Shown piece after piece: positions 28,003-36,222 of a DNA stretch of 64,000 bases. The position numbers were made by a program, and so were the translations under genes. Position 1 is the first letter of the stretch. Every line of letters starts with the position of its first letter. The notes under the pieces were generated by a model. The model ran no database searches. It had not been told where the DNA came from and was given only the letters and a program-made list of their open reading frames with translations. The DNA is taken from NCBI RefSeq assembly GCF_001458255.1, contig NZ_CYSB01000027.1:88306-152305 (forward strand), written 5' to 3'. This DNA comes from Thalassovita autumnalis (GTDB taxonomy: Bacteria > Pseudomonadota > Alphaproteobacteria > Rhodobacterales > Rhodobacteraceae).

Positions 28003-28034
28003 TCAAATATAAATTTGATCGAAAGGTCAAATTT
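28003..28034. promoter_or_regulatory. Candidate RutR-like operator cluster (cof/pyd promoter)
   Basis: Two overlapping dyads. TCAAAT-ATAA-ATTTGA (28003-28018) is perfect. AAATTTGATC-N4-GGTCAAATTT (28011-28034) has one mismatch in ten pairs. The inner 16 bases fit the E. coli RutR site TTGACCA-N2-TGGTCAA at 11 of 14 positions. A further CAAATCGACCAATTT stretch lies just beyond. The block sits 44-75 bases before cofG, where a repressor could block its promoter. Confidence 0.6.
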
Positions 28035-28180
28035 TTTCAAATCGACCAATTTTTCATCATCTAAAGCAAGGTGAAAATACGGGTTTGATGTTTGTTGAAA
28101 GAAAATTATTGACTGAATGATAAAAAATAGAAACAGTCCGTCCAACGCGTTACCGGGGAGGTCTACGCCTGCAATTTGAT

Positions 28181-28403
28181 GGGATCCGGGGGCGGATCCC
28201 TTTGCTGTTCTGCACCTTCGGGTGTGGGCTAGGCAGGTGTGTGTCTTCCTCATCGGGCCCGTGCTGTCCTTCGCGGCAGCGGCGTCAACGCATCATGACA
28301 TTTCACCGGCGCGGTTCGCTGCGTCGCTTGGGTCCCCGTGTGGGTGGGCCCTGTCCAGCTGTGGCCTTCGGGCCGGAACATGTGAGCCTCTCCCGCCGGG
28401 GAG
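28181..28403 (+). promoter_or_regulatory. Structured 5' leader of the pyrimidine-catabolic operon
   Basis: Four hairpins lie in the ~245 bases before the first gene: GGGATCCG-GGGG-CGGATCCC (28181-28200, perfect 8 bp, then TTTGCTGTT), CACC-TTCG-GGTG (28213-28224), GGCC-TTCG-GGCC (28363-28374) and CTCCC-GCCG-GGGAG (28390-28403). Two use the very stable UUCG tetraloop. The first resembles an attenuator-type terminator. I do not recognise a known riboswitch class. Confidence 0.4.
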
Positions 28404-28424
28404 GACCACCAGAAGGGAGCAAAC

Positions 28425-29678
28425 ATGAAAGATCTTCAAAGCAACGCCCGGATTGACGGCAGCCGTCTCTGGGACAGCCTGATGGAAATGGCCCTGAAGG
28501 GCCCCGGCCTGCGCGGTGGCTGTAACCGCCAAACCCTGACCGATGAGGACAAAGAAGGCCGCGATTTGTTCAAGGGCTGGTGCGAAGCCGCTGGCATGAG
28601 CGTTAGCGTCGACAGCATGGGCAATATGTTTGCCCGCCTCGAAGGCACCGATCCGGATCTGGATCCGGTGATGATGGGCAGCCATCTGGACACCCAGCCC
28701 ACGGGCGGCAAATACGATGGTGTTCTAGGCGTTCTGGCCGGTCTGGAAGTGGTCCGTTCGATCCGCGATCAGGGCATCAAGACCCGCCGTCCCATCGTTG
28801 TGGTCAACTGGACCAACGAAGAGGGCACCCGCTTTGCCCCGGCGATGCTGGCCTCGGGCGTTTTTGCTGGCGTGCACACGCAGGACTGGGCCTATGACCG
28901 CGAAGATGCCGAAGGCAAAAAGTTCGGCGAAGAGCTGGCGCGCATTGGCTACAAAGGGGATGAGCCCGTTGGCCAGCGCAAGATGCATGCGATGTTTGAG
29001 CTGCACATCGAACAGGGCCCCATTTTGGAAGCGGAAAGCAAAGACATTGGCGTGGTCACCCACGGTCAGGGTCTGAACTGGCTGCAGGTCACCCTGACCG
29101 GTCAGGAGGCGCACACCGGTTCGACCCCGATGCCGATGCGTAAAAACGCCGGTCTGGGCGCGGCGCGGATCACTGATCTGGTGCATCAGATCGCCATGAG
29201 CCACCAGCCCGATGCTGTTGGCGCTGTTGGCCACTGCGACTACTACCCGAACTCGCGCAATATCGTGCCGGGCAAGGTGGTCTTCACCATCGACTTCCGC
29301 TCGCCCAGCTTTGACACCCAAACCGATATGGAACAGCGCCTGCGTGAAGGTGCCGCCAAGATCGCAGAGGAACTGGAACTGGGTCTGGAGATCGAACAGG
29401 TCGGCCATTTCGATCCGGTCACCTTTGACGAAGGCTGTGTCACCGCCGTGCGGTCCGCGGCCGAACGTCTGGGCTATTCGCACCGCAACATCATCTCGGG
29501 CGCCGGTCATGATGCCTGCTGGGTGAACAAAGTGGCGCCGACCGCCATGGTGATGTGCCCCTGTGTCGACGGGCTGAGCCACAATGAAGATGAAGACATT
29601 AGCCGCGAGTGGGCCACCGCCGGCTGCGATGTGCTGCTGCATGCCGTGCTGGAATACGCCGAAGTGGTTGAGGAGTAA
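28425..29678 (+). CDS. Zn-dependent M20-family amidase, beta-ureidopropionase type (N-carbamoyl-beta-alanine amidohydrolase)
   Basis: 417 residues. Metal ligands of the di-zinc site appear as GSHLDTQPTGGKYDG near residue 86, NEEGTRF near 127, MFELHIEQGP near 190 and GLSHNEDEDIS near 385. The GSHLDTQP...GKYDGVLGVLAGLE stretch closely matches yeast beta-alanine synthase, favouring N-carbamoyl-beta-alanine over allantoate or N-carbamoyl-L-amino acids. The reaction releases beta-alanine, CO2 and ammonia, the last step of reductive pyrimidine breakdown. It is 5 bp upstream of the dihydropyrimidinase gene. An allantoate amidohydrolase role is the main alternative. Confidence 0.85.
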   Translation: MKDLQSNARIDGSRLWDSLMEMALKGPGLRGGCNRQTLTDEDKEGRDLFKGWCEAAGMSVSVDSMGNMFARLEGTDPDLDPVMMGSHLDTQPTGGKYDGVLGVLAGLEVVRSIRDQGIKTRRPIVVVNWTNEEGTRFAPAMLASGVFAGVHTQDWAYDREDAEGKKFGEELARIGYKGDEPVGQRKMHAMFELHIEQGPILEAESKDIGVVTHGQGLNWLQVTLTGQEAHTGSTPMPMRKNAGLGAARITDLVHQIAMSHQPDAVGAVGHCDYYPNSRNIVPGKVVFTIDFRSPSFDTQTDMEQRLREGAAKIAEELELGLEIEQVGHFDPVTFDEGCVTAVRSAAERLGYSHRNIISGAGHDACWVNKVAPTAMVMCPCVDGLSHNEDEDISREWATAGCDVLLHAVLEYAEVVEE

Positions 29679-29683
29679 GAGCG

Positions 29684-31144
29684 ATGAGTGAACGGACAGT
29701 TATCAAAGGCGGAACCATTGTGGCCGCCGACCGCAGCTATAGCGCGGATGTGGCCATCGAGGGCGGCAAGATCGTGCAGATCGGTACGGATCTTCAGGGC
29801 GATAAGCTGCTGGACGCCGAAGGTTGCTACGTGATGCCGGGCGGGATTGACCCGCATGTGCATCTGGAAATGCCCTTCATGGGCACCCATTCGGCGGATG
29901 ATTTCGAAAGTGGCACCCGCGCCGGTCTGGCGGGCGGCACCACCATGGTTGTCGATTTCTGCCTGCCCAGCCCCGGCCAATCGATGCTGGAGGCGCTGGC
30001 CGCCTGGGAAGCCAAATCACAGCGCGCCTGTGCGGATTATTCCTACCATATGGCTGTCACCTGGTGGAGCGAACAGGTCTTTGAAGAAATGGAAGAGGTC
30101 GTGAAGCGCGGCATCAACTCTTTCAAACACTTCATGGCCTACAAAGGTGCTCTGATGGTTGAAGATGATGAGCTGTTCGCCTCATTCCAGCGCTGCGCCG
30201 CGATTGGCGCGCTGCCGATGGTGCATGCGGAAAACGGCGATGTGGTTGCCACCATGCAGGAAAAACTGCTGGCGCAGGGGCTGACTGGGCCCGAAGGCCA
30301 CGGCATGTCGCGCCCGCCAGAGGTGGAAGGTGAGGCCACCAACCGCGCGATCATGATCGCCGATATGGCGGGCGTGCCGCTCTATGTGGTGCATACCAGC
30401 TGTGAACAGGCGCATGAGGCGATCCGCCGGGCCCGTCAGAAAGGCATGCGCGTCTATGGTGAGCCGCTGATCCAGCATCTGGTGCTGGACGAAAGCGAAT
30501 ATCGTAATCCGAACTGGGATCATGCCGCACAGCGCGTCATGTCGCCGCCGTTCCGCGATAAATCGCATCAGGACAGCCTCTGGGCTGGTCTGCAGGCAGG
30601 CAGCCTGCAAGTGGTGGCCACCGATCACTGCGCCTTCACTGTGGATCAGAAGCGATTCGGCATTGATGACTTCACCAAGATCCCCAACGGCACCGGTGGT
30701 CTAGAAGACCGGATGCCGGTTCTGTGGACCGAAGGTGTGAACACAGGTCGCCTGACGCCAAACGAATTTGTCGCCGCGACCTCCACCAATATCGCCAAGA
30801 TCCTCAACATCTACCCGCGCAAAGGCGCGATTGTGGAAGGGTCGGATGCGGATCTGGTGGTTTGGGACCCGAAAAAGTCCAAAACCATCTCGCCTGCGAC
30901 GCAGCAGTCGGTGGTTGAATATAATGTGTTTGAAGGGCGTGAAGTCACCGGCCTTCCGCGTTATACGCTCAGCCGCGGTGTGGTCGCGGTGGACGACGGC
31001 ACCGTGTGCGCCACCCCGGGCCATGGCCAGTTCGTGAAACGCGACGCTTACCCTGAGGTGAACAAGGCCTTGTCGAAATGGAAGGCGCTGACCGCACCCC
31101 GTCAGGTGATGCGCAAGCCCGAAAACATGCCGGCCTGCGCCTAA
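29684..31144 (+). CDS. hydA: Dihydropyrimidinase (D-hydantoinase)
   Basis: 486 residues, a normal length. Binuclear zinc ligands are all visible: HVH at 58-60 (GGIDPHVHLEMP), the carboxylated lysine K154 in SFKHFMAYKGA, MVHAENGD near 210, VHTSCEQAHE near 257 and ATDHCAF near 336. It opens dihydrouracil/dihydrothymine to N-carbamoyl-beta-amino acids, which the upstream amidase then cleaves. The substrate loop GGLEDRMPVL and tail TGLPRYTLSRG are typical of true dihydropyrimidinases. No dihydropyrimidine dehydrogenase (PreA/PreT) gene is present around it. Confidence 0.92.
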   Translation: MSERTVIKGGTIVAADRSYSADVAIEGGKIVQIGTDLQGDKLLDAEGCYVMPGGIDPHVHLEMPFMGTHSADDFESGTRAGLAGGTTMVVDFCLPSPGQSMLEALAAWEAKSQRACADYSYHMAVTWWSEQVFEEMEEVVKRGINSFKHFMAYKGALMVEDDELFASFQRCAAIGALPMVHAENGDVVATMQEKLLAQGLTGPEGHGMSRPPEVEGEATNRAIMIADMAGVPLYVVHTSCEQAHEAIRRARQKGMRVYGEPLIQHLVLDESEYRNPNWDHAAQRVMSPPFRDKSHQDSLWAGLQAGSLQVVATDHCAFTVDQKRFGIDDFTKIPNGTGGLEDRMPVLWTEGVNTGRLTPNEFVAATSTNIAKILNIYPRKGAIVEGSDADLVVWDPKKSKTISPATQQSVVEYNVFEGREVTGLPRYTLSRGVVAVDDGTVCATPGHGQFVKRDAYPEVNKALSKWKALTAPRQVMRKPENMPACA

Positions 31145-31150
31145 AGAATT

Positions 31151-31173
31151 GGCCCTCGGTTCAACCGGGGGCC
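31151..31173 (+). promoter_or_regulatory. Intercistronic hairpin between dihydropyrimidinase and the NCS1 transporter
   Basis: GGCCCTCGGT pairs with the ten bases ACCGGGGGCC (one T-G wobble) around a TCA loop. The stem starts six bases after the stop and has no real T-run, so it is more likely an mRNA-processing or partial-termination hairpin than a full terminator. Confidence 0.6.
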
Positions 31174-31254
31174 TCTTGCCGTCTGGCCGCGGGGGACGCG
31201 GGCAGGCGGGACACAAAAAAAGAAACACGCCAATGCGAGGGAGGTATACCACAT

Positions 31255-32724
31255 ATGGCTGATGCAACTTCTAACACCGGGGCGCGCCCGGATCTGGCGG
31301 GGCTGGACCCGGCCCTCTACAATGAGGACCAGCTGCCCACCACCGCCAACGAACGCACCTGGAGCTGGGTCTCCATCGCGGCCCTCTGGGTCGGCATGGT
31401 GGTCTGTATCCCAACCTACCTGCTGGCCTCTTACCTGATTGGGTCCGGCATGAGCTGGGATCAGGCCGTCATGACCATCCTGCTGGCCAACGCGATCGTT
31501 CTGATCCCGATGGTTCTGGTGGGTCACGCTGGCACCAAATACGGCATTCCCTTCCCGGTTCTGCTGCGGTCGTCCTTTGGTCCGGCTGGCGCCAAGATCC
31601 CCGCTGTGGCGCGTGGTATCGTGGCCTGTGGCTGGTTCGGCATTCAGACCTGGGTTGGCGGTTCGGCGATCTTTGTGATCCTGAACACCCTGACCGGTGG
31701 CGCGCTGGCCAGTGATCCGCTGCCGATCCTCGGCATTTCGGCTGGTGAATTTGTCTGCTTCGTGGCCTTCTGGCTGCTGCATGTCTACTTCATCAAAAAC
31801 GGTACCGAGTCGATCCGTTGGCTGGAAACCTATGCCGCACCGTTCCTGCTGGCGATGGGGCTGGCGCTGCTCTACTGGGCCTACAACAAAGCCGGCGGTT
31901 TCGGCGAAATGCTGTCGACCCCCAGTGCCTTTGATGAAGGTGGCGAAAAAGAAGGCGAGTTCTGGGTCGTCTTCTGGCCAAGCCTGACCGGCATGATCGG
32001 GTTCTGGGCGACGCTGGCGCTGAACATCCCTGACTTCACCCGTCACGCCAAAAGCCAGAAAGACCAGTTCGTGGGTCAGCTGGTGGGCCTGCCGATCCCG
32101 ATGGCGCTGTTTGCCTTCATCGCCTCTGCCGTGACCTCGGCCACCGTGGTGATCTATGGCGAAGCGATTTGGGATCCGATTGCCCTGGCTGAGAAAATGG
32201 GCGGTGCCTCGATCATCGTTGCCCTGATTGCACTGATCGTTGCAACCCTGACCACCAACCTGGCGGCAAACGTTGTGGCCCCGGCACATGGTTTCGCAAA
32301 CCTGGCGCCCAGCAAGATCAACCTGAAACGGGGTGGCTACATCACCGCAGGCATTGGTCTGGTGATGTTCCCCTGGATCCTGGTCAACCACATCGTGGGC
32401 TGGCTGCTGGCCTATTCGGCGCTGCTAGGTCCGATCGCGGGCATCATGCTGGCGGATTACTACCTGCTGCGCAAAACCAACCTGAAAGTGGCGGATCTGT
32501 TCAAATCAGATGGCATCTACTCGGGTTCGGGCGGCACCAACTGGGCCGGCGTTGGCGCGCTGATTATTGGTATCCTGCCGAACCTTCCGGGCTTCCTGGT
32601 GGGTGTTGGCCTCAGCTCGGGCACCTCTGATTTCTTTGCAACCATCTACACTTACGCCTGGTTCGTAGGTCTGTTTGTTGCGGGCGCGGCCTATCTGGTC
32701 CTGTCCAAGATCTTCAACAAGTAA
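31255..32724 (+). CDS. NCS1-family nucleobase/hydantoin:cation symporter
   Basis: 489 residues from the ATG at 31255, with GGGAGG upstream; the longer frame from 31078 overlaps the dihydropyrimidinase gene. Twelve membrane segments can be traced. NCS1 signatures are the N-terminal YNEDQLPTTANERTWSWVSIAALWVGM, the substrate-site GWFGIQTWVGGSAIF near residue 125, and LNIPDFTRHAKSQKDQFVGQ near 260, as in the hydantoin carrier Mhp1 and uracil/allantoin permeases. Last in the pyd operon, it probably brings in uracil, thymine or a hydantoin. Confidence 0.9.
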   Translation: MADATSNTGARPDLAGLDPALYNEDQLPTTANERTWSWVSIAALWVGMVVCIPTYLLASYLIGSGMSWDQAVMTILLANAIVLIPMVLVGHAGTKYGIPFPVLLRSSFGPAGAKIPAVARGIVACGWFGIQTWVGGSAIFVILNTLTGGALASDPLPILGISAGEFVCFVAFWLLHVYFIKNGTESIRWLETYAAPFLLAMGLALLYWAYNKAGGFGEMLSTPSAFDEGGEKEGEFWVVFWPSLTGMIGFWATLALNIPDFTRHAKSQKDQFVGQLVGLPIPMALFAFIASAVTSATVVIYGEAIWDPIALAEKMGGASIIVALIALIVATLTTNLAANVVAPAHGFANLAPSKINLKRGGYITAGIGLVMFPWILVNHIVGWLLAYSALLGPIAGIMLADYYLLRKTNLKVADLFKSDGIYSGSGGTNWAGVGALIIGILPNLPGFLVGVGLSSGTSDFFATIYTYAWFVGLFVAGAAYLVLSKIFNK

Positions 32725-32733
32725 GTCTCTGAT

Positions 32734-32761
32734 CCGGGGCGCTTTTCCGGCGCCCCGGTTT
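32734..32761 (+). terminator. Terminator of the pyrimidine-catabolic operon
   Basis: CCGGGGCGC (32734-32742) and GCGCCCCGG (32750-32758) form a perfect 9-bp stem with a 7-base loop and a short TTT tail, nine bases after the transporter stop. Confidence 0.75.
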
Positions 32762-32927
32762 CCATCGCCCGCGGTTTGTCTGACGCAACGTGAAGGCGAA
32801 CTTATCCACAAAAATCGACAACTATTCGCTCAGACAGCGGCCTGACCTGCCGTTACTGTTCCTGAGACTTGTGCGCCCTGGGGGAAGGGAAGCACCGGCC
32901 TGCCATTGATGTGCACGGAGCAATAGA

Positions 32928-33302
32928 ATGTCTGGTAAAACTGCTGGGGTGCTGGTGACAGCTGCCGTTACCGCCCTTTGCGTCAACCATTTCTGGTATG
33001 AAATCGGCGATGTGTTCTGGCCCGAACGCAAAACGATTGTGGCCACCATTGAGCTGGACAACCGCTGTGAGTTTCGCGACTTTGTCTTTGTGGTGCGGGA
33101 TCTGAACACTGGCCATTATGCCTCATTCGCCGGGGGGCGGGCGCAGCTGCGCACACAGGAACGCAACCGCGTGACGGTCGAATTTGCTCCCCGCTACCGC
33201 AAGGTGGAGTTCTACGCGCCCACCTTGCCGGTCAAACGGCAGATGACCATGACCACCCGCTGTGGCAGCCGCCGATTGATGGATATGAATTGGTTCGGCT
33301 GA
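32928..33302 (+). CDS. Small exported or membrane-anchored protein of unknown function
   Basis: 124 residues from the ATG at 32928 with CGGAG upstream. An N-terminal hydrophobic stretch (AGVLVTAAVTALCVNHFWY) could be a signal anchor. The rest is basic and beta-rich, with two cysteines (NRCEFRDF near 45; TTRCGSRR near 112) that could form a disulfide. I do not recognise the family. It stands alone between two terminators, so it is a single-gene transcript. Confidence 0.65.
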   Translation: MSGKTAGVLVTAAVTALCVNHFWYEIGDVFWPERKTIVATIELDNRCEFRDFVFVVRDLNTGHYASFAGGRAQLRTQERNRVTVEFAPRYRKVEFYAPTLPVKRQMTMTTRCGSRRLMDMNWFG

Positions 33303-33326
33303 ACGCCTTTCTGGAATGATGTTTTG

Positions 33327-33356
33327 CAGCGTCTGCCATCTGGCAGGCGCTGTTTT
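33327..33356 (+). terminator. Terminator after the small exported protein gene
   Basis: CAGCGTCTGCC (33327-33337) pairs with GGCAGGCGCTG (33342-33352), one wobble, with an ATCT loop and TTTT after it. It is 24 bases downstream of the stop and insulates the xylose operon. Confidence 0.85.
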
Positions 33357-33405
33357 CATATGTGGCCCAACGATCTGACCCGTTGACGGCCCGGCTCCGA
33401 TATTG

Positions 33406-33430
33406 TTTAATTTTGAGAGTTAAAATAAAT
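33406..33430. promoter_or_regulatory. Candidate XylR operator, copy 1 (xylB promoter)
   Basis: TTTAATTTTGAGAGTTAAAA is an AT-rich near-palindrome centred on GAG, 25-49 bases before the xylB start. An almost identical motif lies before xylF (39057-39080). Shared motifs before two xyl transcription units suggest a site for the ROK regulator encoded between them. Confidence 0.5.
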
Positions 33431-33454
33431 GTTCCGCGGGACATAGGGGGGAAT

Positions 33455-34909
33455 ATGTATCTGGGATTGGATTTGGGCACATCTGGTCTGCGCGCGCTGC
33501 TGGTTGAGGCATCGGGCAGGGTGGTTGGCTCGGCGGAGGCCGATTATCTCGTGTCGCATCCCCACCCCGGTTGGTCCGAACAACGGCCCGAAGATTGGGT
33601 CACAGCCGCTGAGCGTTGCGTCGAAAGCCTGCGCCAGGCTTTTCCTGCTGAATGGCCCGCGTTGCGCGGCATTGGCCTCAGCGGTCAGATGCATGGCGCG
33701 GTTCTGGTCGATGCGGCCGGTGATGTGCTGCGCCCGGCGATCCTGTGGAATGACACCCGCCCCCATGTTGAGGCTGCGGCGCTGGATGCCACCGACCCGG
33801 TGCGCGCGCTGTCGGGCAATATCGTTTTTCCGGGGTTCACCGCCCCCAAACTGCTCTGGCTGGAACAGCATGAGCCAGAGGTTTTTGCGCGCATTCACAA
33901 GGTGTTGCTGCCCAAAGATTACCTGCGGCTGTGGCTGACAGGGGGCTATGTTGGCGACATGTCGGATGCGGCGGGCACCTCATGGTTGGATGTGGGGGTA
34001 CGGGACTGGTCTGACACATTGCTGCAGGCAGGCCACATGCGGCGCGATCAGATGCCCGACCTTGTTGAGGGGTCTGAGGCATCGGGGGACCTGCGCAGCA
34101 GTCTGCAGGCCGATTGGGGGCTGGATCATTCGGTGGTTGTTGCCGGCGGCGGCGGGGACAATGCGGTTGCCGCCTGCGGTGTTGGCTGCCTCAGCGAAGG
34201 GCAGGGTTTTGTCTCTCTCGGAACCTCAGGCGTGTTGCTAGCGGCGCGTGATCGCTTTGCGCCAATGCCTGAAACGGCGGTTCATAGCTTCTGCCATGCG
34301 GTGCCGGGGCGCTGGTATCAGATGGGGGTCAGCCTGGCGGCGACCGATTGCCTGAACTGGCTGTCGGGCCGCCTGGGGCAGAGCCCGGGGGAGCTGGCAA
34401 ATGTGCTGCCGGATGAAATCACCGGCCCCGCTGGCGTCACCTTCTTGCCCTATCTATCGGGTGAGAGGACACCGCATAACGACAGCGCCATTCGTGGTGC
34501 CTTTGTCGGGCTGGATATCGCCAGCGACAATGCGCAACTGACCCAAGCCGTTATGGAAGGCGTTGCCTTTGCCATGCGCGACAGTCTGGAGGCGTTGAAA
34601 GCCACCGGCGCGGATCTTAAACAGGTACTGGCCATCGGCGGCGGCAACCGATCGCGGTTCTGGGTGGAAACCCTGGCCACGGTGCTGGATCTGCCAATGC
34701 ACCTGCCCAAAGCGGGTGAATTTGGCGCGGCACTTGGCGCAGCGCGGCTGGCAATGGCAGCGGACGGGCAGGGCGCGGTGGATCTACTGATGACCCCGCC
34801 CGAGGTGGCCGAGGTGATCCCCCCCCGCAGCGACCTGCGGGACCAATATGAGGCGCGCTATCAGACCTACCGGGCGCTGTACCCCGCGATCAAAGGCGCT
34901 GTGGCGTGA
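33455..34909 (+). CDS. xylB: Xylulokinase
   Basis: 484 residues from the ATG at 33455, with GGGGGG just upstream; the longer frame runs back through the promoter. An FGGY-family sugar kinase: YLGLDLGTSGLRALLVE phosphate-1 motif at the start, GIGLSGQMHGAVLVDAAGDVLRPAILWNDTRP with the xylulose-binding MHG, LPKDYLRLWLTGGYVGDMSDAAGT, then FLPYLSGERTPHND and LAIGGGNRSRFWVETLATVL of the ATP half. It phosphorylates D-xylulose after xylose isomerase. The stop overlaps the GTG start of the cytochrome gene. Confidence 0.92.
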   Translation: MYLGLDLGTSGLRALLVEASGRVVGSAEADYLVSHPHPGWSEQRPEDWVTAAERCVESLRQAFPAEWPALRGIGLSGQMHGAVLVDAAGDVLRPAILWNDTRPHVEAAALDATDPVRALSGNIVFPGFTAPKLLWLEQHEPEVFARIHKVLLPKDYLRLWLTGGYVGDMSDAAGTSWLDVGVRDWSDTLLQAGHMRRDQMPDLVEGSEASGDLRSSLQADWGLDHSVVVAGGGGDNAVAACGVGCLSEGQGFVSLGTSGVLLAARDRFAPMPETAVHSFCHAVPGRWYQMGVSLAATDCLNWLSGRLGQSPGELANVLPDEITGPAGVTFLPYLSGERTPHNDSAIRGAFVGLDIASDNAQLTQAVMEGVAFAMRDSLEALKATGADLKQVLAIGGGNRSRFWVETLATVLDLPMHLPKAGEFGAALGAARLAMAADGQGAVDLLMTPPEVAEVIPPRSDLRDQYEARYQTYRALYPAIKGAVA

Positions 34910-36216
34910 GGGTGCTGACGGCCCTTTTTCTGATGGCGGGTGCGGCCACGGCTGCACCTGAGGTGAGGCCCGATTTGGGGCCACCCCCGGTGTTCCGCGC
35001 GGTGGATCCCGCGCGCGCCGAACTGGGGCACTTGTTGTTTTACGATCCGATCTTATCGGGCAATCGCAATGTCAGTTGTGCCACCTGTCACCACCCGCGT
35101 TTCGGCACTTCGGACGGTCTGTCATTGGGGCTGGGCGAAGGCGGCATCGGTCTGGGCCCGGATCGCAAGGTTGATGCCAGCAACCCGCCGGAACAACGGA
35201 TCCCCCGCAACGCGCCTGCGCTGTTCAATCTGGGGGCGGAAGAGTTTAGCGTGATGTTCCATGATGGCCGGCTGGAAGCGGACAGCGACCATCCCGATGG
35301 CATGCGCACGCCCTTGGGGCAGGAAATGCTGTCGGGGTTTGACTCGGTCCTGTCGGCGCAGGCGATGTTCCCGGTCCTCTCTGGGGATGAGATGGCCGGG
35401 CATTATTCGGAAAACGATGTGTCTCAATCCGTACGATTGGGCCACCTGTCGCTGCCCGGCGGCGCTTGGGACAAAATCGCGGCCCGGGTGGTGGCGGTGC
35501 CAGAATACCGCAGCCGTTTTGATACCGTTCTGGGGCAGGGCGCGGCGGTCAGCTTCACCGATATCTCAGACGTTCTGGCCGATTTCATCCGGGTGGAGTG
35601 GCGCGCCGATGACAGTGCCTTTGACCGCTACATGCGCGGCGAGGCCCCGTTGAGCGCAGCGGCGCAGCAGGGCATGGATCTATTTTACGGCAAGGCGGGA
35701 TGTGGATCCTGCCATGCCGGGTGGTTTCAAACCGATCATGGGTTTCATGCTATCGCGATGCCGCAGATCGGCCCCGGCAAGGCGGCGCGATTTGAAACCC
35801 ACGCCCGGGATGAGGGACGCATGCGCGTCACAGGCGCGGCTGAGGACGCCTACCGCTTTCGCACGCCCTCCCTGCGCAACATCACGGACACTGGGCCCTA
35901 TGGTCATGCCGGTTCCTACGCCACGCTGGAGGCTGTGGTGCGTCACCACTTGGATCCGGTGGCAGGGTTGATGGGATATGATCCCGCGCAGGCGGTGCTG
36001 GCGGCAATGGACGGCGTAGACGATCAGCGCATTCTGCGTGATGAGGCTGAGCTGGCCGCGATCGTTGAGGCAAATGAACTGGCGCCGGTGGACCTGTCGA
36101 ATGACGAGGTTGCTGCGATCCTCAGCTTTCTGGGCGCGCTGAGTGATGACGGCTGGCGGCAGGGGCGCATGGGGGTGCCCGAAACCGTGCCTAGTGGATT
36201 GCCCGTAGATCGCTAG
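34906..36216 (+). CDS. Di-haem cytochrome c peroxidase/MauG-family protein
   Basis: 436 residues beginning with GTG in a GTGA overlap with xylB. A short signal peptide (MRVLTALFLMAGAATAA) sends it to the periplasm. Two haem c sites are CATCH at 58-62 and CGSCH at 266-270, and the family motif FRTPSLRNITDTGPYGHAGSYATLEAVV lies near 320. The first-haem region (LLFYDPILSGNRNVSCATCHHP) is usual for MauG/CcpA. Such proteins reduce peroxide or oxidise partner proteins or cofactors. Why it is translationally coupled to xylulokinase is unclear. Confidence 0.85.
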   Translation: MRVLTALFLMAGAATAAPEVRPDLGPPPVFRAVDPARAELGHLLFYDPILSGNRNVSCATCHHPRFGTSDGLSLGLGEGGIGLGPDRKVDASNPPEQRIPRNAPALFNLGAEEFSVMFHDGRLEADSDHPDGMRTPLGQEMLSGFDSVLSAQAMFPVLSGDEMAGHYSENDVSQSVRLGHLSLPGGAWDKIAARVVAVPEYRSRFDTVLGQGAAVSFTDISDVLADFIRVEWRADDSAFDRYMRGEAPLSAAAQQGMDLFYGKAGCGSCHAGWFQTDHGFHAIAMPQIGPGKAARFETHARDEGRMRVTGAAEDAYRFRTPSLRNITDTGPYGHAGSYATLEAVVRHHLDPVAGLMGYDPAQAVLAAMDGVDDQRILRDEAELAAIVEANELAPVDLSNDEVAAILSFLGALSDDGWRQGRMGVPETVPSGLPVDR

Positions 36217-36222
36217 AGGCGC

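Larger units (their letters stand above)
27960..28424. promoter_or_regulatory. 465-base divergent promoter region between the cof and pyd operons
   Basis: No gene is supported here. The cof-side third (27980-28140) is very AT-rich for this genome and holds overlapping TTTGAyC/GrTCAAA palindromes. The pyd-side half (28181-28424) is GC-rich and packed with small hairpins, described separately. The pyd start has a GGGAG ribosome site at ~28414. A short plus-strand open frame (28202-28456) overlaps the pyd start out of frame and looks non-coding. Confidence 0.7.

Noticed and set aside
27960..28253. Upstream extension of cofG to 28253
   Set aside because: The extra codons run through the AT-rich operator region. 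The ATG at 27959 has a perfect AGGAGG and fits the family length.
28202..28456. Small plus-strand frame in the pyd leader
   Set aside because: Out of frame with the amidase, no good ribosome site, composition explained by the GC-rich hairpins.
31141..32391. Minus-strand open frame opposite the NCS1 transporter
   Set aside because: Antisense shadow with low-complexity His/Gln/Gly composition and no start signal.
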